A stretch of DNA of 64,000 nt from Heligmosomoides polygyrus polygyrus (lineage: Eukaryota > Nematoda > Chromadorea > Rhabditida > Heligmosomidae). How positions within the stretch are numbered: the stretch's first letter is position 1; each line of letters starts with the position of its first letter. The DNA is taken from assembly GCA_947396885.1 (NCBI GenBank), contig OX377206.1, forward strand, positions 5,036,658 through 5,100,657. Direction: 5' to 3'. The position numbers and the translations under genes are program-made. Positions 22,399-32,946 of this stretch are shown in pieces. The notes under the pieces are model-generated. The model was not told where the DNA came from and searched no databases. It saw only the letters and a program-made list of their open reading frames with translations.

Positions 22399-23678
22399 TT
22401 AGGTTGTCACATTAGTTCTGTCCGATTTTCGACGGCAACTTTACGGTGTGACATCTCAGCAGAAAATAAAGTCTATTAATCAAAGTAAAATCCGTTACAA
22501 TCAGTGCACTTCTGCCATTGATATACAACAGCATTAATTAAATTTTGGAAGAAATCTGAATTCCTGGAAGCAATGAAACACTTAAAGTCAGTTTCGATAC
22601 CTGCTTCATTTGAAAAGTTTTTCTTCTTGAGAAAACTATCGAGATGTTTGAAAAGATGAAAGACTGTCGGGGCTAGGTTCGATGAATAAGCGGGATGCGG
22701 GAGAACTTCATATCTCAACTGTTTTAATTTGTGGATGGTCAAATGCGAGACATGCGGAAGGACGTTATCTTGAAGAAGGATCGGTCTCTTTGATTCAGTG
22801 CAGGACGCATTTCAAGCAACTTTTGGTGAACCACGTCTAATTCACGACAGCACCTCCCTGCCGTGATGGTTTCACGAGGCTTTAGGAAGTCGTAGTGGAT
22901 AATACCTGTTGCAGACCACCAAACAGTAAGTATGACCTTCTTCGGTGAAGACTAGATTTGGGAGTGTTTCCACGGTCTTCCTTATCCAGTCATTGTGGTG
23001 ATCTTCTTTGATTGTCGTACACGATCCATTTTTCGTCACAGGTCGAAATTACCCGGTCGAGAAATGGATCGTTTTCGTTCTTTATAATAAGGTAAGAACA
23101 GATCTCCGGACGGCACTTCTGCTGCTCCTCAATGAGTTCGTGAGGCACCCACTTATCCAGCTTTTTCACTTTGCCTATTGCCTCTAGGTACCTCGAAATG
23201 GATACACAACTAACCTGAAGCTCTCTCCCCATCTCACGCACAGTACATCGTATATCCGATTCCACCCTTTCTTTCAAACGTCCGTTTTCACACTTTGGTG
23301 GTCGTCCTTAACGGTCCTCGCCTTCGAGATCCTCGCCTCCAACACGGAACTTCTGGTACCATCTGCGCACGGTGCGTTCGTTAGCAGAGTCCTCTCCCCA
23401 TGCCATCCTGATGTTTTTAGTTGCCTCGCTCACTTTGTGGCCAAGCTTTAACTCATGAAGCATTATTACCCCCGGAAGTACATTTTTTCACGGTTTCGTC
23501 CAGCACCTTAAACGATGCAATGTTCACGACTTTAAAAAAAGTATATCAAGTTTTATAGTGCAAAACAAGCGCTACAAAACATTATACAACTTATGTGCAA
23601 TTACTTTCTTGGTTCATGAAAAAACAATCACAAAGTAACGGCTATCGGAATCGGACAGAACTTTTGTGACAACCAAAC
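22399..23678 (-). mobile_element. Mariner element 1, full length, inactive
   Basis: Terminal inverted repeats TTAGGTTGTCAC at left and GTGACAACCAAA at right, with further matching inward (GTTCTGTCCGATT). The span is about 1.28 kb, the normal mariner size. On the minus strand, LDKWVPHELIEE and STCDEKWIVYDN give the first catalytic Asp, and LLQDNVLPHVSHLTIHKL gives the second. At the third site, where D34D mariners have SDYHLF or TDYHLF, this copy has TVFHLF, so the third Asp is Val. Frameshifts separate the parts. Flanking dinucleotides read CA on both sides instead of TA, probably through decay. Confidence 0.85.
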
Positions 23679-23729
23679 ATATACTAGGTCTACGACCACA
23701 TTCTCCGAAGAGGAAGTTAGAAAATAAAG

Positions 23730-24461
23730 GGCACTATTGTACTTTCACAACTCCACGAGTCGAGGAGAGGTCGAAAAAAATGTTTTCGCCCAAACTTCGG
23801 CTAGGGGGTTATTTGGGGTGCTGATCACGAATCTGAGATCCGTTTTCAAAATTACGGCCGATTACGGTAGGTTACGGTAGGTACGGGTGACTAAGGCTGC
23901 CAAGGTCATGATCGCCGATTTCGCCCAAACTTCGGCTAGGGGGGTTATTTGAGGTGCTGATCACGAATATGACATCCGTTTTCAAAATTACGGCCGATTA
24001 CGGTAGGTTACGGTAGGTACGGGTGACTAAGGCTGCCAAGGTCATGATCGCCGATTTCGCTCAAACTTCGGCTAGGGGGGTTATTTGAGGTGCTGATCAC
24101 GAATATGACATCCGTTTTTCGTTTTACGCTGGAGTACGGTAGGTTACGGTGGGTACCGGTGAGTAAGGTAATGGTCACCGATTGCGCCCAAACTCCAGCG
24201 TAAAAAGAAAAACAGATGCCATATTCGTGATCAACACCTCAAATAACCCCCCTAGCCGAAGTTTGGGCGAAATCGGCGATCATGAACTTGGCAGCCTTAG
24301 TCACCCGTACCTACCGTAACCTACCGTACTCCAGCGTAAAACGAAAAACGGATCTCAGATTCGTGATCAGCACCCCAAATAACCCCCTAGCCAAAGTTTG
24401 GGCGAAAAAAATTTTTTCGACCTCTCCTCGACCCGTGGAGTTGTGAAAGTACAATAGTGCC
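23730..24461. mobile_element. 732-bp foldback element with 8-bp target duplication
   Basis: Ends GGCACTATTGTACTTTCAC and its complement, flanked on both sides by AAATAAAG (23722-23729 and 24462-24469). The left arm contains about three tandem ~141-bp units (CCAAACTTCGGCTAGG, then GGTGCTGATCACGAAT, then ACGGTAGGTTACGGTAGG); the right arm is a shorter inverted set. An 8-bp duplication fits hAT-type integration. No coding capacity. Confidence 0.85.
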
Positions 24462-24469
24462 AAATAAAG

Positions 24470-25619
24470 TTTTAAAGTAAAACACAGAACTGAGAAGAGG
24501 TGAAGACGGAGCAAGGTGACGTGGAGAAAAGAAACGGCATTTCGAAACAGGCGAAAATCTGGAAAACCGCGCCACAACGAAATATTGTTCGTAAGGTAGA
24601 AAGCGCAGTATTTCTCAATTCTCGCCACAAAGGCGCTACCACAGGACATATACAAGGACCAAACTTAAGATTTCGAGCAATTTTATGTTTTACAAAAACT
24701 ATTTTCCATAGATCAGTGATGCTGCAGTCGCGCGAAGCGCGCATGTGTGTAGTGTTTGAAACGGCGCAAGAGCATGGCATTTATGGGAACCAGTCACGAG
24801 GGGGTGGTCTCCTCTACGTCCAGCTATCTTCCCTTTCCTCACTCTCTACCCCTCGACGCGCTCTTGCTGGAAAACTCTCGACGTCGGGCCTCCTCGCGCC
24901 GATCGATGCTCGACTGTCATTGGCTTGAATCGTCCCGCCCTCGCCAGCACGGTGCCACCACGGCGCTACCACGGGATCGGTACCAGGACCAAGCTTGAGA
25001 TTCGAGAATCGAAGAGGGGGGGGGGGGTGGGCTTTACCGAGACCTCGTTTTAAGAGGGGCATCGTTCTCCACCTTTGTTTTAGCAGAGAAGTGTCTCGTT
25101 TTTTCCCAGCTTTTAAGGTGGCGTTTGTATCACTTTATAAATTGTTATTCCGTGGTGCGATTTCGACATTGAAGAGAGTCGCGCAGAGCTGAAGAAGACT
25201 CACTTAAGAGGACATTTATAACAATCATATTATGAGAACAAATTGCTTTTAAGGTTTGAACACTGATTGTTCTACAAATGAAAAAAATTTCCACGCGCAG
25301 ATTTCGAAATAACCACCAAGGCTCTACACGTTTTTTCCAGGGTGTCATGGCACACAGCACACAATTGTATAAAATTTCGAGCGTTAATTAATAACGACAA
25401 CTTAAGTGCTTCCCCCAGAATTTTTTTTTTCTTTGAAGTCGAATCGATGTCGAAGTCGTGACCAGAGGAGGACTTGTTGCGGAAATGGTTCTCTCTCATC
25501 TGAAAGAAGCACCATCAGAAAACGAAAGCGCACCCCATAAACTATCACATCTTGAAAAATTAAAATTGTACCCTACAAAAATTTAAGCCCTGCGTTCATA
25601 CAGCAACAAACCAAAAGCT
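24470..25619. other. No gene; short dispersed repeats
   Basis: 24640-24760 is the minus copy of the GCGCGC-hairpin repeat at 7140-7260 (GCGCGAAGCGCGC, TCAGTGATGC). GGCGCTACCAC...GGACCAA occurs at 24632 and again, diverged, at 24961. A run of 12 G lies at about 25016-25027. The rest is unassigned, and the open frames have no domains. Confidence 0.5.
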
Positions 25620-26700
25620 TCTCCGCTGCAATGTCGATATGATTACGGCGGATCGTATTCAAAATTCTTGTTTTTCATGATAACAACATTATTTTCTATC
25701 TGAAGCGGACAACCTGTGAAATGAAGATTCTGCCACAAAAAAAAAGTTTTGAACAATACTCACTGAAAAAAAAACATGATGTTCTGGATCGAAGAGGTTG
25801 AATCGACGTCTGGTCGATCTTGCACCAACGTCATTGAAGCGACGGAATTGGACGTTCACAAAAACGATCACGACTCGGTAATTTTTTTTTGAATTTTGAA
25901 AATCCCGTCAGGTTTTCAAGAAAAGAAAAATGCTTTCGTACCATATAAGAATCAGTCTACAAGAAAGAGGCCTTCATGCACGGCGGAGGGAGCTCTGTTT
26001 CTGATTGATTTTGCCAAACGTGGGTGGCCTGGATTCGCTCAATATCAATCCTAAAGCAGGAAGGCATGAGTCCCTCTGACTGTGAACCGCTGACGCTATG
26101 TGTGCTCGTTCCTCGGCGTCGTTAACCGTATTCACGTCGACGCGACAGGCACCACGACCGCCGGTGTTGATCGCCCGGACGCTTGTTGAAGCGTGACAAA
26201 GAGATACAGCGTCCACCGTTGATAGTCAGTAACCCACACCTTCCTCTTAGATTAAGCGGTGAGCCAGCGGCCATCTTCACCTCGAAACGGGGCTGCCGCA
26301 GCATCCTCACCGAATTAACAGGCGAGGCTGCTGGGTCCGCAATGCGCAAGTCGAACAACGAACAGCACGTTGAGAACAGAAGAAAAGATCTCCCTTTTGA
26401 TTCTCCCTTTTGAGAAGCAGCTTCCAAAACCGGCATCTTCTATGTGGGACTGGGGCTTTGATCTTGGTCTTTTTTGCCGAAAATTCTTAAAATCGAAAAA
26501 ACTGGATTTTCCCTTCTTCACACGGAAGATCGCAGTGGAGGAGCTAGCTGTTTTATGGGATGCAGTTTCACTCTCTGATGCTCGTCCCTTCAAACGGTAG
26601 AACAATAACTCCGTGGCAAGCGCACCAGAAAATTTGACTGGGCTTCCTTTGCCTTTGACACAAAATTGTGTAATAATCTGTTTATTTTTAACTGTACGAC
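25620..26700 (-). repeat. R1 dispersed repeat, copy 3 (right and middle parts)
   Basis: Reverse complement of 4655-5600 and 2590-2700. It shows the uninterrupted order: middle part near 26615-26560, then the junction that in copy 2 is split by satellite arrays, then the right part down to 25620. The left part of this copy lies at 28190-28760, separated by an R2 repeat with a nested retroelement. Confidence 0.75.
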
Positions 26701-26837
26701 CAAAAGCGGGCTACTGGAGTCTCAGCCGCCATTTCCTGCCTTCTACAGTACCGCGCATGTCCTTTGGTCAAATGCCGAAAACCGCTTTGGAGCGTCCAAA
26801 GCGGCTTTTTTTAAATAACTTTTTTTTTAAATCGAGT

Positions 26838-26851
26838 ACTCGTGAAAATAA
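26838..26851 (+). repeat. Target site duplication, left
   Basis: ACTCGTGAAAATAA, 14 bp, repeated exactly at 27846-27859 and bracketing the retroelement insertion. Confidence 0.9.
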
Positions 26852-27845
26852 TCACGGTCATAAAGGACATGTACGAAGGCTCGAAAGTGGCAATACGAGC
26901 TCCACACGGGGTGACAAGGAAGGTGGACATCACAGTGGGGGTACACCAAGGGTCGGCTCTGAGTCCGTTCCTCTTCCTGCTGACGCTTGACTCTATAGTG
27001 AACCACCTTCAGAAACACCCTCTCAGGACGATCCTCTACGCGGACGACATCGCACTAGTAGCCGATAACCAGGAGGAGCTGGAGGAGAAGGTACAGCTGT
27101 GGCAGAGAGCCCTCGCAGACAACGGCCTACGGCTGAACGTGAAAAAGACGAAGTTCATCAGCTCTGAGCAGTGCGCTGGATCGATCCTAGACTGCCAAGG
27201 GGAAGCGATCGAGAAGGTGGAAGAGTTCCGCTACCTCGGAAGTGACCTATCCGAGGAAGGAACTGTGGACCAGGCGGTCAAGGAACGGTTAAACGCAGCC
27301 TGGCTCAAGTGGAGGGAGTCCACAGGGATCCTCTGCGACCGTAGATGCTCCAAGACGCTCAAAGGCAAGCTCTATAGAACAGTTGTGAGACCTGCCCTCC
27401 TCTACGGCAGTGAGTGCTGGGCCCTGGGCAAGGCGCAGGAGCGGCAACTGCACGCGTCGGAGATGAGGATGCTGAGGTGGGCATGTGGATGGACCCGTCG
27501 GGACGGGGTGCGAAACGAGGATGTTAGGGCAGTGACGAAGACATCCCCGATCCAGCTGAAGATGAGAGAGCAGCGCCTGAGGTGGTATGGACACGTCCTC
27601 AGAAGACCAGAATATCACCCCACAAGGTTGGCCCTAGATTTCGAGGCACCCGGAAAGCCTCCGAGAGGAGCCCCAAGGAAAAGATGGAAGGACGACATCA
27701 AAAGAGATCTCGCCGAAGTTGGCGCCGCGGCAGATGACGGCCTTGATAGGATAAGGTGACGACAGATCACAAGAACAGCGGACCCTGCGACTGCGCGGGA
27801 CTAAACGCTCAGGAGAAGAAGAAGAAGAAGAAGAAGAAGAAGAAG
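26852..27845 (+). mobile_element. Young 5'-truncated RTE-like retrotransposon insertion
   Basis: The open frame 26842-27759 has no stop for 305 codons. It carries the palm of a non-LTR reverse transcriptase: VDITVGVHQGSALSPFLF, the catalytic LYADDIALVAD (about 27034-27066), LRLNVKKTKFI and YLGSDLSEEG, then the C-terminal RPALLYGSECWAL and RWYGHVLRRP typical of RTE-like elements. The frame begins with a GTG in flanking DNA, so it has no start of its own. The 5' end is truncated mid-palm. After the TGA come about 50 bp and a GAA/AAG microsatellite tail (27814-27845). A 14-bp perfect target duplication and an intact frame indicate recent insertion. Strongly different from the FAGS-type RTE copies in this window. 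Confidence 0.92.
27814..27845 (+). repeat. GAA microsatellite, retroelement tail
   Basis: About ten GAA/AAG triplets between the element 3' region and the right target duplication. Confidence 0.85.
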
Positions 27846-28189
27846 ACTCGTGAAAATAAATGTATATTTGACCTCAGCAGCTCCAGAGTTGAAGAATACA
27901 GAATCGAACCTATCAATCGCGTGGGCGCGACAGCCTGTAGAGTGAGCGCTTGGGAAATTTTATCGGAGATTCCCAGCCGCCCTTCTCCGGAATTGCTCTA
28001 AGACTGTCCAGCTTGCCTTTGGAGTGCGCCATGAACAATGCATACAGATTCGATTCTATCGATCGAATGGGCGTGGTAACCTGTAGAGCGCGCCCTTCTC
28101 TGGAATTGAATCCGAGAGGCCAGTTGACGACGCTTAAGCGGTCATAACTTGGAGAGTTTTACGAGCCGCTGAACGCTAATAAGCAACTT

Positions 28190-28760
28190 CTAAAAGTGCC
28201 ATCTCCTATATGGTTTGAGGATTCGACCGTTTTTCGGCAAAAATCCTGAAAACCGACCAAAAAACGAAGTTCCCTAATCATGCGATAGATCGCAAGGAAC
28301 TCTGGTGGGATGTGGGCGGTTTATACACGCGTAGCTAACATGGATCACATTGCGGAGCTTTTTCGTCTCTCCAGTCAGCCTCCCTTCGCAACTTCTTAAC
28401 AGCTGACTGGCCGCACTGATGGATAGCCACGGTGGCCCTTCTGTGCGAAATTGGCGTGTTCGCTGGCTGTGTGATTCGGGGGTGGGGGGGGGGGGGGGGG
28501 GGAGCTGGGGTTTACGGTCGGCACACCGATGCCTTTACACACTAGGGACGCACGTCAAATTTTGCTCGTTTAATGTTTTATCGAAACGTTTTCGTTAAAT
28601 GTTAGCTCTCTGTTTCTAAGTCTTAATTTTAGGAGTTTAGGTTCGTGTTGTTGCTTTAAGAGAGAAATCAGGCAAGCATTTTCCTAAACCATTTTCTCGT
28701 CAAAGTGAATGCTTGTGAAATCAACTCGTCCATCGAAAATTCGTCAATCTTGCCGTCTTT
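28190..28760 (-). repeat. R1 dispersed repeat, copy 3 (left part)
   Basis: Reverse complement of about 440-970: TAATGTTTTATCGAAACG, GATAGCCACGGTGGCCCTTC and CCCTAATCATGCGATAGATC have partners there. The minus frame reads DGKIDEFSMDELISQAFTL before a stop near 28665, matching GDQLIRKAFTLKW in copy 1. A run of about 20 G lies at 28484-28502. Confidence 0.7.
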
Positions 28761-29011
28761 GGCGCCAAACGACCCCTCTTTTAGCGGAACTTTGGCGTCG
28801 AACTGGGAGACTCGTTAGGGTTATGTGCACCAGGCTGCGGCGAAGCTAATGGTGTCTGAATTGAGGATCGAAATCGAACTTCGCATTAAGACAGGAACTT
28901 TTAGCGGTTTTTGATTACAATTTTACCAACTTGCCCTAGCTGTCGTTAAAAGACCTCTTCTGATATAATTTTACGATTCAAGTATCGGACCCGAAAGATA
29001 TATCAGCATTA
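28761..29011. other. Unassigned spacer before mariner 2
   Basis: No feature supported. The left part may continue the R1 open frame on the minus strand. Confidence 0.35.
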
Positions 29012-29013
29012 TA

Positions 29014-30295
29014 TTAGGTTGTAACGAAATAAATGGCACTGAACCGCTGTAAATTTAAACAGTTAATATCTCGGCTTGTATGCAAGTATATTAATCGAAA
29101 TAAAAACCTTCTGATTCTATACGTCATGTGCCAACGTAACACAAGCTTTTTTATCCCAGAAGCATAAAAATCAGAAGTTCTGGAATTGACGAAATCTTCG
29201 AGGGCACTTTCGGCATCCTGTTGGTATTTGAATATTTTCCCTACCAGGAAGTCGCCAAGATGCTTGAATAAATGGTAGTCTGTTGGGGAGAGGTCGGGAG
29301 AAAACGGAGGATGTGGTAGAGTTTCAATGCTCAGCTCATTCAATTTCTGCAACGTCATTCGTGCTACATGGGGGCGAGCATTGTCGTGCAGAAGGAGAAC
29401 TCGCCTTCGGTTTACCAAGGCCGGCCGGATATCCTTCAACATTTCATCATTTCTTCAATTTCAATGCAGTACTTCTCTGCCGTGATGGATTCACCGGGAG
29501 GGAGGAAGCTGTGGTAAATAATTCCCAGCGAACACCACCATACTGTCACCATTACTTTCTTTTGGTGCAATTCCGGCTTCGCAAAAACCTTGGGGCTCTC
29601 ATCGCTGTCCACCCACTGTGCCGATCGTCGCCTGTTGTCGTACATTATCCATTTCTCGTCACAGGTTACGATGCGATCAAGGAATGGGTCCGTTTCGTTC
29701 CGTAGAAGCAGTGCGGACGAGATCTCGTATCGTCGGTTTCTTCGCTCCTCAGACAGCTCGTGAGGCACCCATCTTTCCAGCTTTTTGGTCTTTCCAATTT
29801 CCTTCAGATGCCGGGCAGCTGTGTTGTGACTGACGCCAAGAACCTTCGCTATCTCCCTGGTACCTTTGTGTGGATCCTCCTCTACCACATCTCTCAGCTT
29901 GTCCTCATCAACATCACTATGCCTCCCACGACCTTCATGTTCTTCCAAGCTCTCATCTCCATTCCGGAACATCTGATACCAACGATACGCCGTCCGAATT
30001 GTGGAACATCCTTAACCGAATGCGGCGTTGATCTTCTCGTTCGCCTCCTTAGCTGTAGTGCCCAGCTTGAATTCAGACAAGTAAATGCCTCGGATTACCC
30101 TTTTGTCCATCTGCAAAAAGTCAATAAAACTCTAAAGTTTTCCCACTTTTACCTAGAACATTTGGTACACACCGGCGGAGCAAAGTTTGCGCTTCTAAAT
30201 GATATGCCACATGTTACGGTTTGTTCTTGATCAAACGCGTAAAGACGCGCCAAAAAATGGCGCGAGCCAGTGCCATTTAATTCGTTACAACCTAA
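29014..30295 (-). mobile_element. Mariner element 2, full length, broken transposase
   Basis: 1282 bp, with ends TTAGGTTGTAACGAA and its near complement (TTCGTTACAACCTAA), flanked by TA at 29012-29013 and 30296-30297. The transposase reads on the minus strand from an ATG near 30109: a helix-turn-helix N-terminus, YRWYQMFRNGDESLEEHEG, WVPHELSEE, then VTCDEKWIMYD (first Asp), [11 protein letters not shown] (second Asp) and SPTDYHLFKHL (third Asp, D34D spacing). The catalytic triad is intact. The frame is broken by an in-frame TAA near 30012 and a frameshift at about 29440, where the upstream frame ends in EEMMKC and the downstream frame continues with LKDIRPALVNRR. It is therefore a recently dead copy. 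Confidence 0.92.
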
Positions 30296-30839
30296 TAGAA
30301 TGCGATGCGCATCACAAAGGGGATTGAATAACGCCGTCCTTTATCCTTTTTTATCCTTTGTATGAAAATAAATAAATATATAACTATTCGGTGGCTGCGA
30401 AGCAAATTTAATTTTATGGTTTTAGCACTTAAAGGCTAGTGGGCACAACGGGCTCGTTCTGGAACCATTGAACGTATGAACACAATCTACCGGATAAATC
30501 GTATAGAAATTGATCAGGTAGCATTTTATGCAGAAGAAAAAAATGCGAACGAACAACGACATACCATTGCTGTTGCGTTCAATGATTTTTACTATTACAA
30601 GCATGCAAAACAACGAAGAAGCCGCGATTCAAACCCTCAGTCTCTTTCATGCAATCGTCTTACCCTCTAAGCCATGCACTTTGGGATTAGGAGCACGCAA
30701 AACCCCGAGAACAAAACGCAAAGCTGCGAGACGCTACTGCACCCAAAGCAATCCGATGGTATTCTGGACACTATGCAGCTTGGAAACGCAGTATCCCAAG
30801 TAGTCGCCTGTTAGTGACATCAGAACCCTTTTTCAGCGA
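30296..30839 (-). mobile_element. tRNA-like SINE piece at 30612-30690; rest unassigned
   Basis: The minus strand reads TGCATGGCTTAGAGGGTAAG (A-box-like) and about 45 bases later GAGGGTTTGAATCGCGG (B-box-like), the internal RNA polymerase III promoter spacing of a tRNA. No clean cloverleaf can be drawn. It is probably a tRNA-derived SINE head. Flanks hold no gene. Confidence 0.4.
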
Positions 30840-31490
30840 GCATGTAAGAGATGCCATTGATTGTGCTCCCCAGAACCCAACATCCTCGGACCGACCCTTT
30901 CACAGCGGCTTGTAAGCTGTGTAAGCAGAGTAGACAGACAAGGTGCTGCAGGCAGTACAACTGCAGTGCATCCACATCGGGACGCGAGTGGCCGGACTCG
31001 TTCAATGTCAATCGTAAAGGAGGAGGCATGAGGCTGTCAACCGCAAAGGAGGTATCGGCGTCGAGGCACCGCGACCGCCGGTGTTGATCGCCATGGCGCT
31101 TGTGCAAACGTGACGAACAGGGAGGTACAGCATCCACCAACAGTGAAGTGACTCATGCCTTCTTCCCAAACGAAGTCGGAAAGCCGGCCGCTGCCACCTG
31201 GCGCATCGTCGGTTGAGGAGACGATACGCGACCGACGGCTGCCGCATCCTCACCGAATCAACAGACGAAGGTGCTGGGGCCGCCATGCGCAGTTCGAAAG
31301 CGAATAGCACGTTGAGAAACAGAAGAAGGGACGATTCTCCCTTTGAGAAGCAGCTTCTAAAAGCAGCTTGGCGTCTTCTATATGGGGATGGGGGGGGGGG
31401 GTCGATGTTCGCCTATTTTTGCCGAAAATTCCGAAAATCGACCAAAACTCGAACTTCCCCTTGATCACAAGGGAGTGAAGGGGCTCGATT
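30840..31490 (-). repeat. R1 dispersed repeat, copy 4
   Basis: Minus-strand copy of the right part: GAAGCTGCTTCTCAAAGGG and ACCGGCGGTCGCGG match the other copies. A poly-G tract at 31389-31400 replaces part of the middle. Its end lies about 20 bases from a SINE. Confidence 0.65.
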
Positions 31491-31513
31491 TTTTATCGTA
31501 TATCTTTGTCTTT

Positions 31514-31806
31514 GGGCGCGTGGAGCGCAGTAGGAGGAGGCTCCGGCTGTCGCCTGCACCCGATACCAGGTTCCTAGTTCGGATTTCCCGCCCAGGCCAA
31601 CCAAGCCTTCCATCCCTCCGGGGTCGGTGAATTGGTACCAGACTTGTCTGGGAAGGATAATCACTGACTTGTACATCGACTGGCCACCGCAAGTCATTGT
31701 ATGGCCAGATACGCTTTCAACACGCCTCCACATGCCGTAGAAGTAGAATGCGTGGCGCGTCCCAGAAGGGATTGAGTAACGCCGTCCTTTATCCTTATCT
31801 TTTATG
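31514..31806 (+). mobile_element. SINE-A copy 1 (tRNA-derived)
   Basis: About 290 bp. The head GGGCGCGTGGAGCGCAGTCG contains an A-box-like AGCGCAGTCGG, and CCTGGTTCGGATTTCCCGCC is B-box-like about 45 bases later. The body has GGTACCAGACTTGTCTGGG, GGCCACCGCAAGTCATTG and AGAATGCGTGGCGC, and the tail is GCCGTCCTTTATCC. Ten copies are visible in the window, which allows a consensus. Internal polymerase III promoter boxes explain its transcription; mobility would depend on a LINE partner. Confidence 0.85.
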
Positions 31807-32946
31807 CTACCTACCTCCTGAAGGCCACCTAAGAAGTTACCACTTCGTTCCTTTCCAGAAGCATGCCAAACCGCAGTCTGTCTGATGCCGAAACCCCAGT
31901 CTGACGAGTCGACCTGTGTCGCGCAAATGTCTCCCGATTCCCAACCTCGAGCAGCCTTGACTCAATCTTCACGCAGGATGAAAAGTACGTCTTCTACCTT
32001 AACTTTGCCAAGCAGCCAGTCTGGGCGTAGTGGTAGTATTTCTGATGAGAAAATCCTCGCTACTTTTCTATATAATAAAGAAAAGAGCCAGAGACTTGTA
32101 CAGGCACTGTCATCTGCTAAAGGGCCATCTAACATGGTATAGGCTAGGCGAACTGCCTTGTTTTGTTGTTGTTGTTGTTTTTGTTGTTTTCCTTATGCAC
32201 ACTTGGGTGTGTTGGGCTATTTTTACGTATTAAATGATAACCTTATTCGAAATGAGTAGGAGATCGCAATTAGGCACACCTTTACCAGCATGTTCATTCT
32301 TCTTCCTCCTACATCTTCTAAAATCAGTAACAGCCACTTGAAGCTTGAGGAAAATGACCTGAATCATTCCCACCAGTAGATCAGTTGGAATTTTGAGGCG
32401 AAGTCCAGCTCCTTCTATTATAACTTTTGGACAATATCATTCCAGTGCATCGTGCAAATTTCATCTAATACTGGCGTTTCCGATGTTCCAGCCTCCATAA
32501 ATCTCTATGACGTCCAAAAGCGCCGTTAGTTTTGGAACGAAAACCGACCTTCATCGGCCTAAAATCCATCTTCTAGGAGAGATCCGAATACGAACTGAAT
32601 CCCTTGATCGTTGGGATTTTCCTCTTTCAAGCCGTGTTTCATCACCAGTCCTGAGAGGTGTGTTGCTCGTCTCGTCCGAGAACAGTACCAACACAAGAAA
32701 AAATCACTGATCACATGATGGTGGAAAATCAAATGCAAAAAAAAAAACATTTCATTACGACGGAAACGACAACCGGTAACAATACGAGTTCAAGTGAGAT
32801 GCAAAACAATAATGAAAGGAAGAGCAAAACTGATTACGATGAACACTTCGACGCTACGACAAATCTTCATGATGATCAATTGGGAATTTCACCGAGGAAG
32901 GAAAAAAAGAGACCTGGAACAGCGATTTCATCCAAGTAGTAGGACA
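31807..32946. other. No clear gene; one 85-codon open frame
   Basis: The plus frame 31885-32142 is Ser/Thr-rich (low complexity) then ISDEKILATFLYNKEKS; no family recognised and no paralogue in the window. A GTT-rich tract lies at 32160-32190. The region lies just downstream of Nudix gene 2, whose stop is at 32947-32949. Confidence 0.35.

Larger units (their letters stand above)
26765..28150 (+). repeat. R2 dispersed repeat, copy 2, split by a retroelement
   Basis: 26765-26851 (CCGAAAACCGCTTTGGAGCG hairpin and T-run) continues after the insertion at 27846-28150 (CTCAGCAGCTC, CGCGTGGGCGCGACA, ATGAACAATGCATACAGA). The join matches copy 1 at 10125-10340. Confidence 0.65.

Noticed and set aside
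22397..23680. Genuine CA target preference for mariner 1
   Set aside because: CA flanks on both sides are noted, but mariners insert at TA; decay or a misjudged end is likelier from a single case.
32659..32939. 93-codon plus frame overlapping the 3' side of gene 2
   Set aside because: Asn/Thr/Lys-rich with no conservation; the minus-strand exon 6 is well supported by two paralogues.
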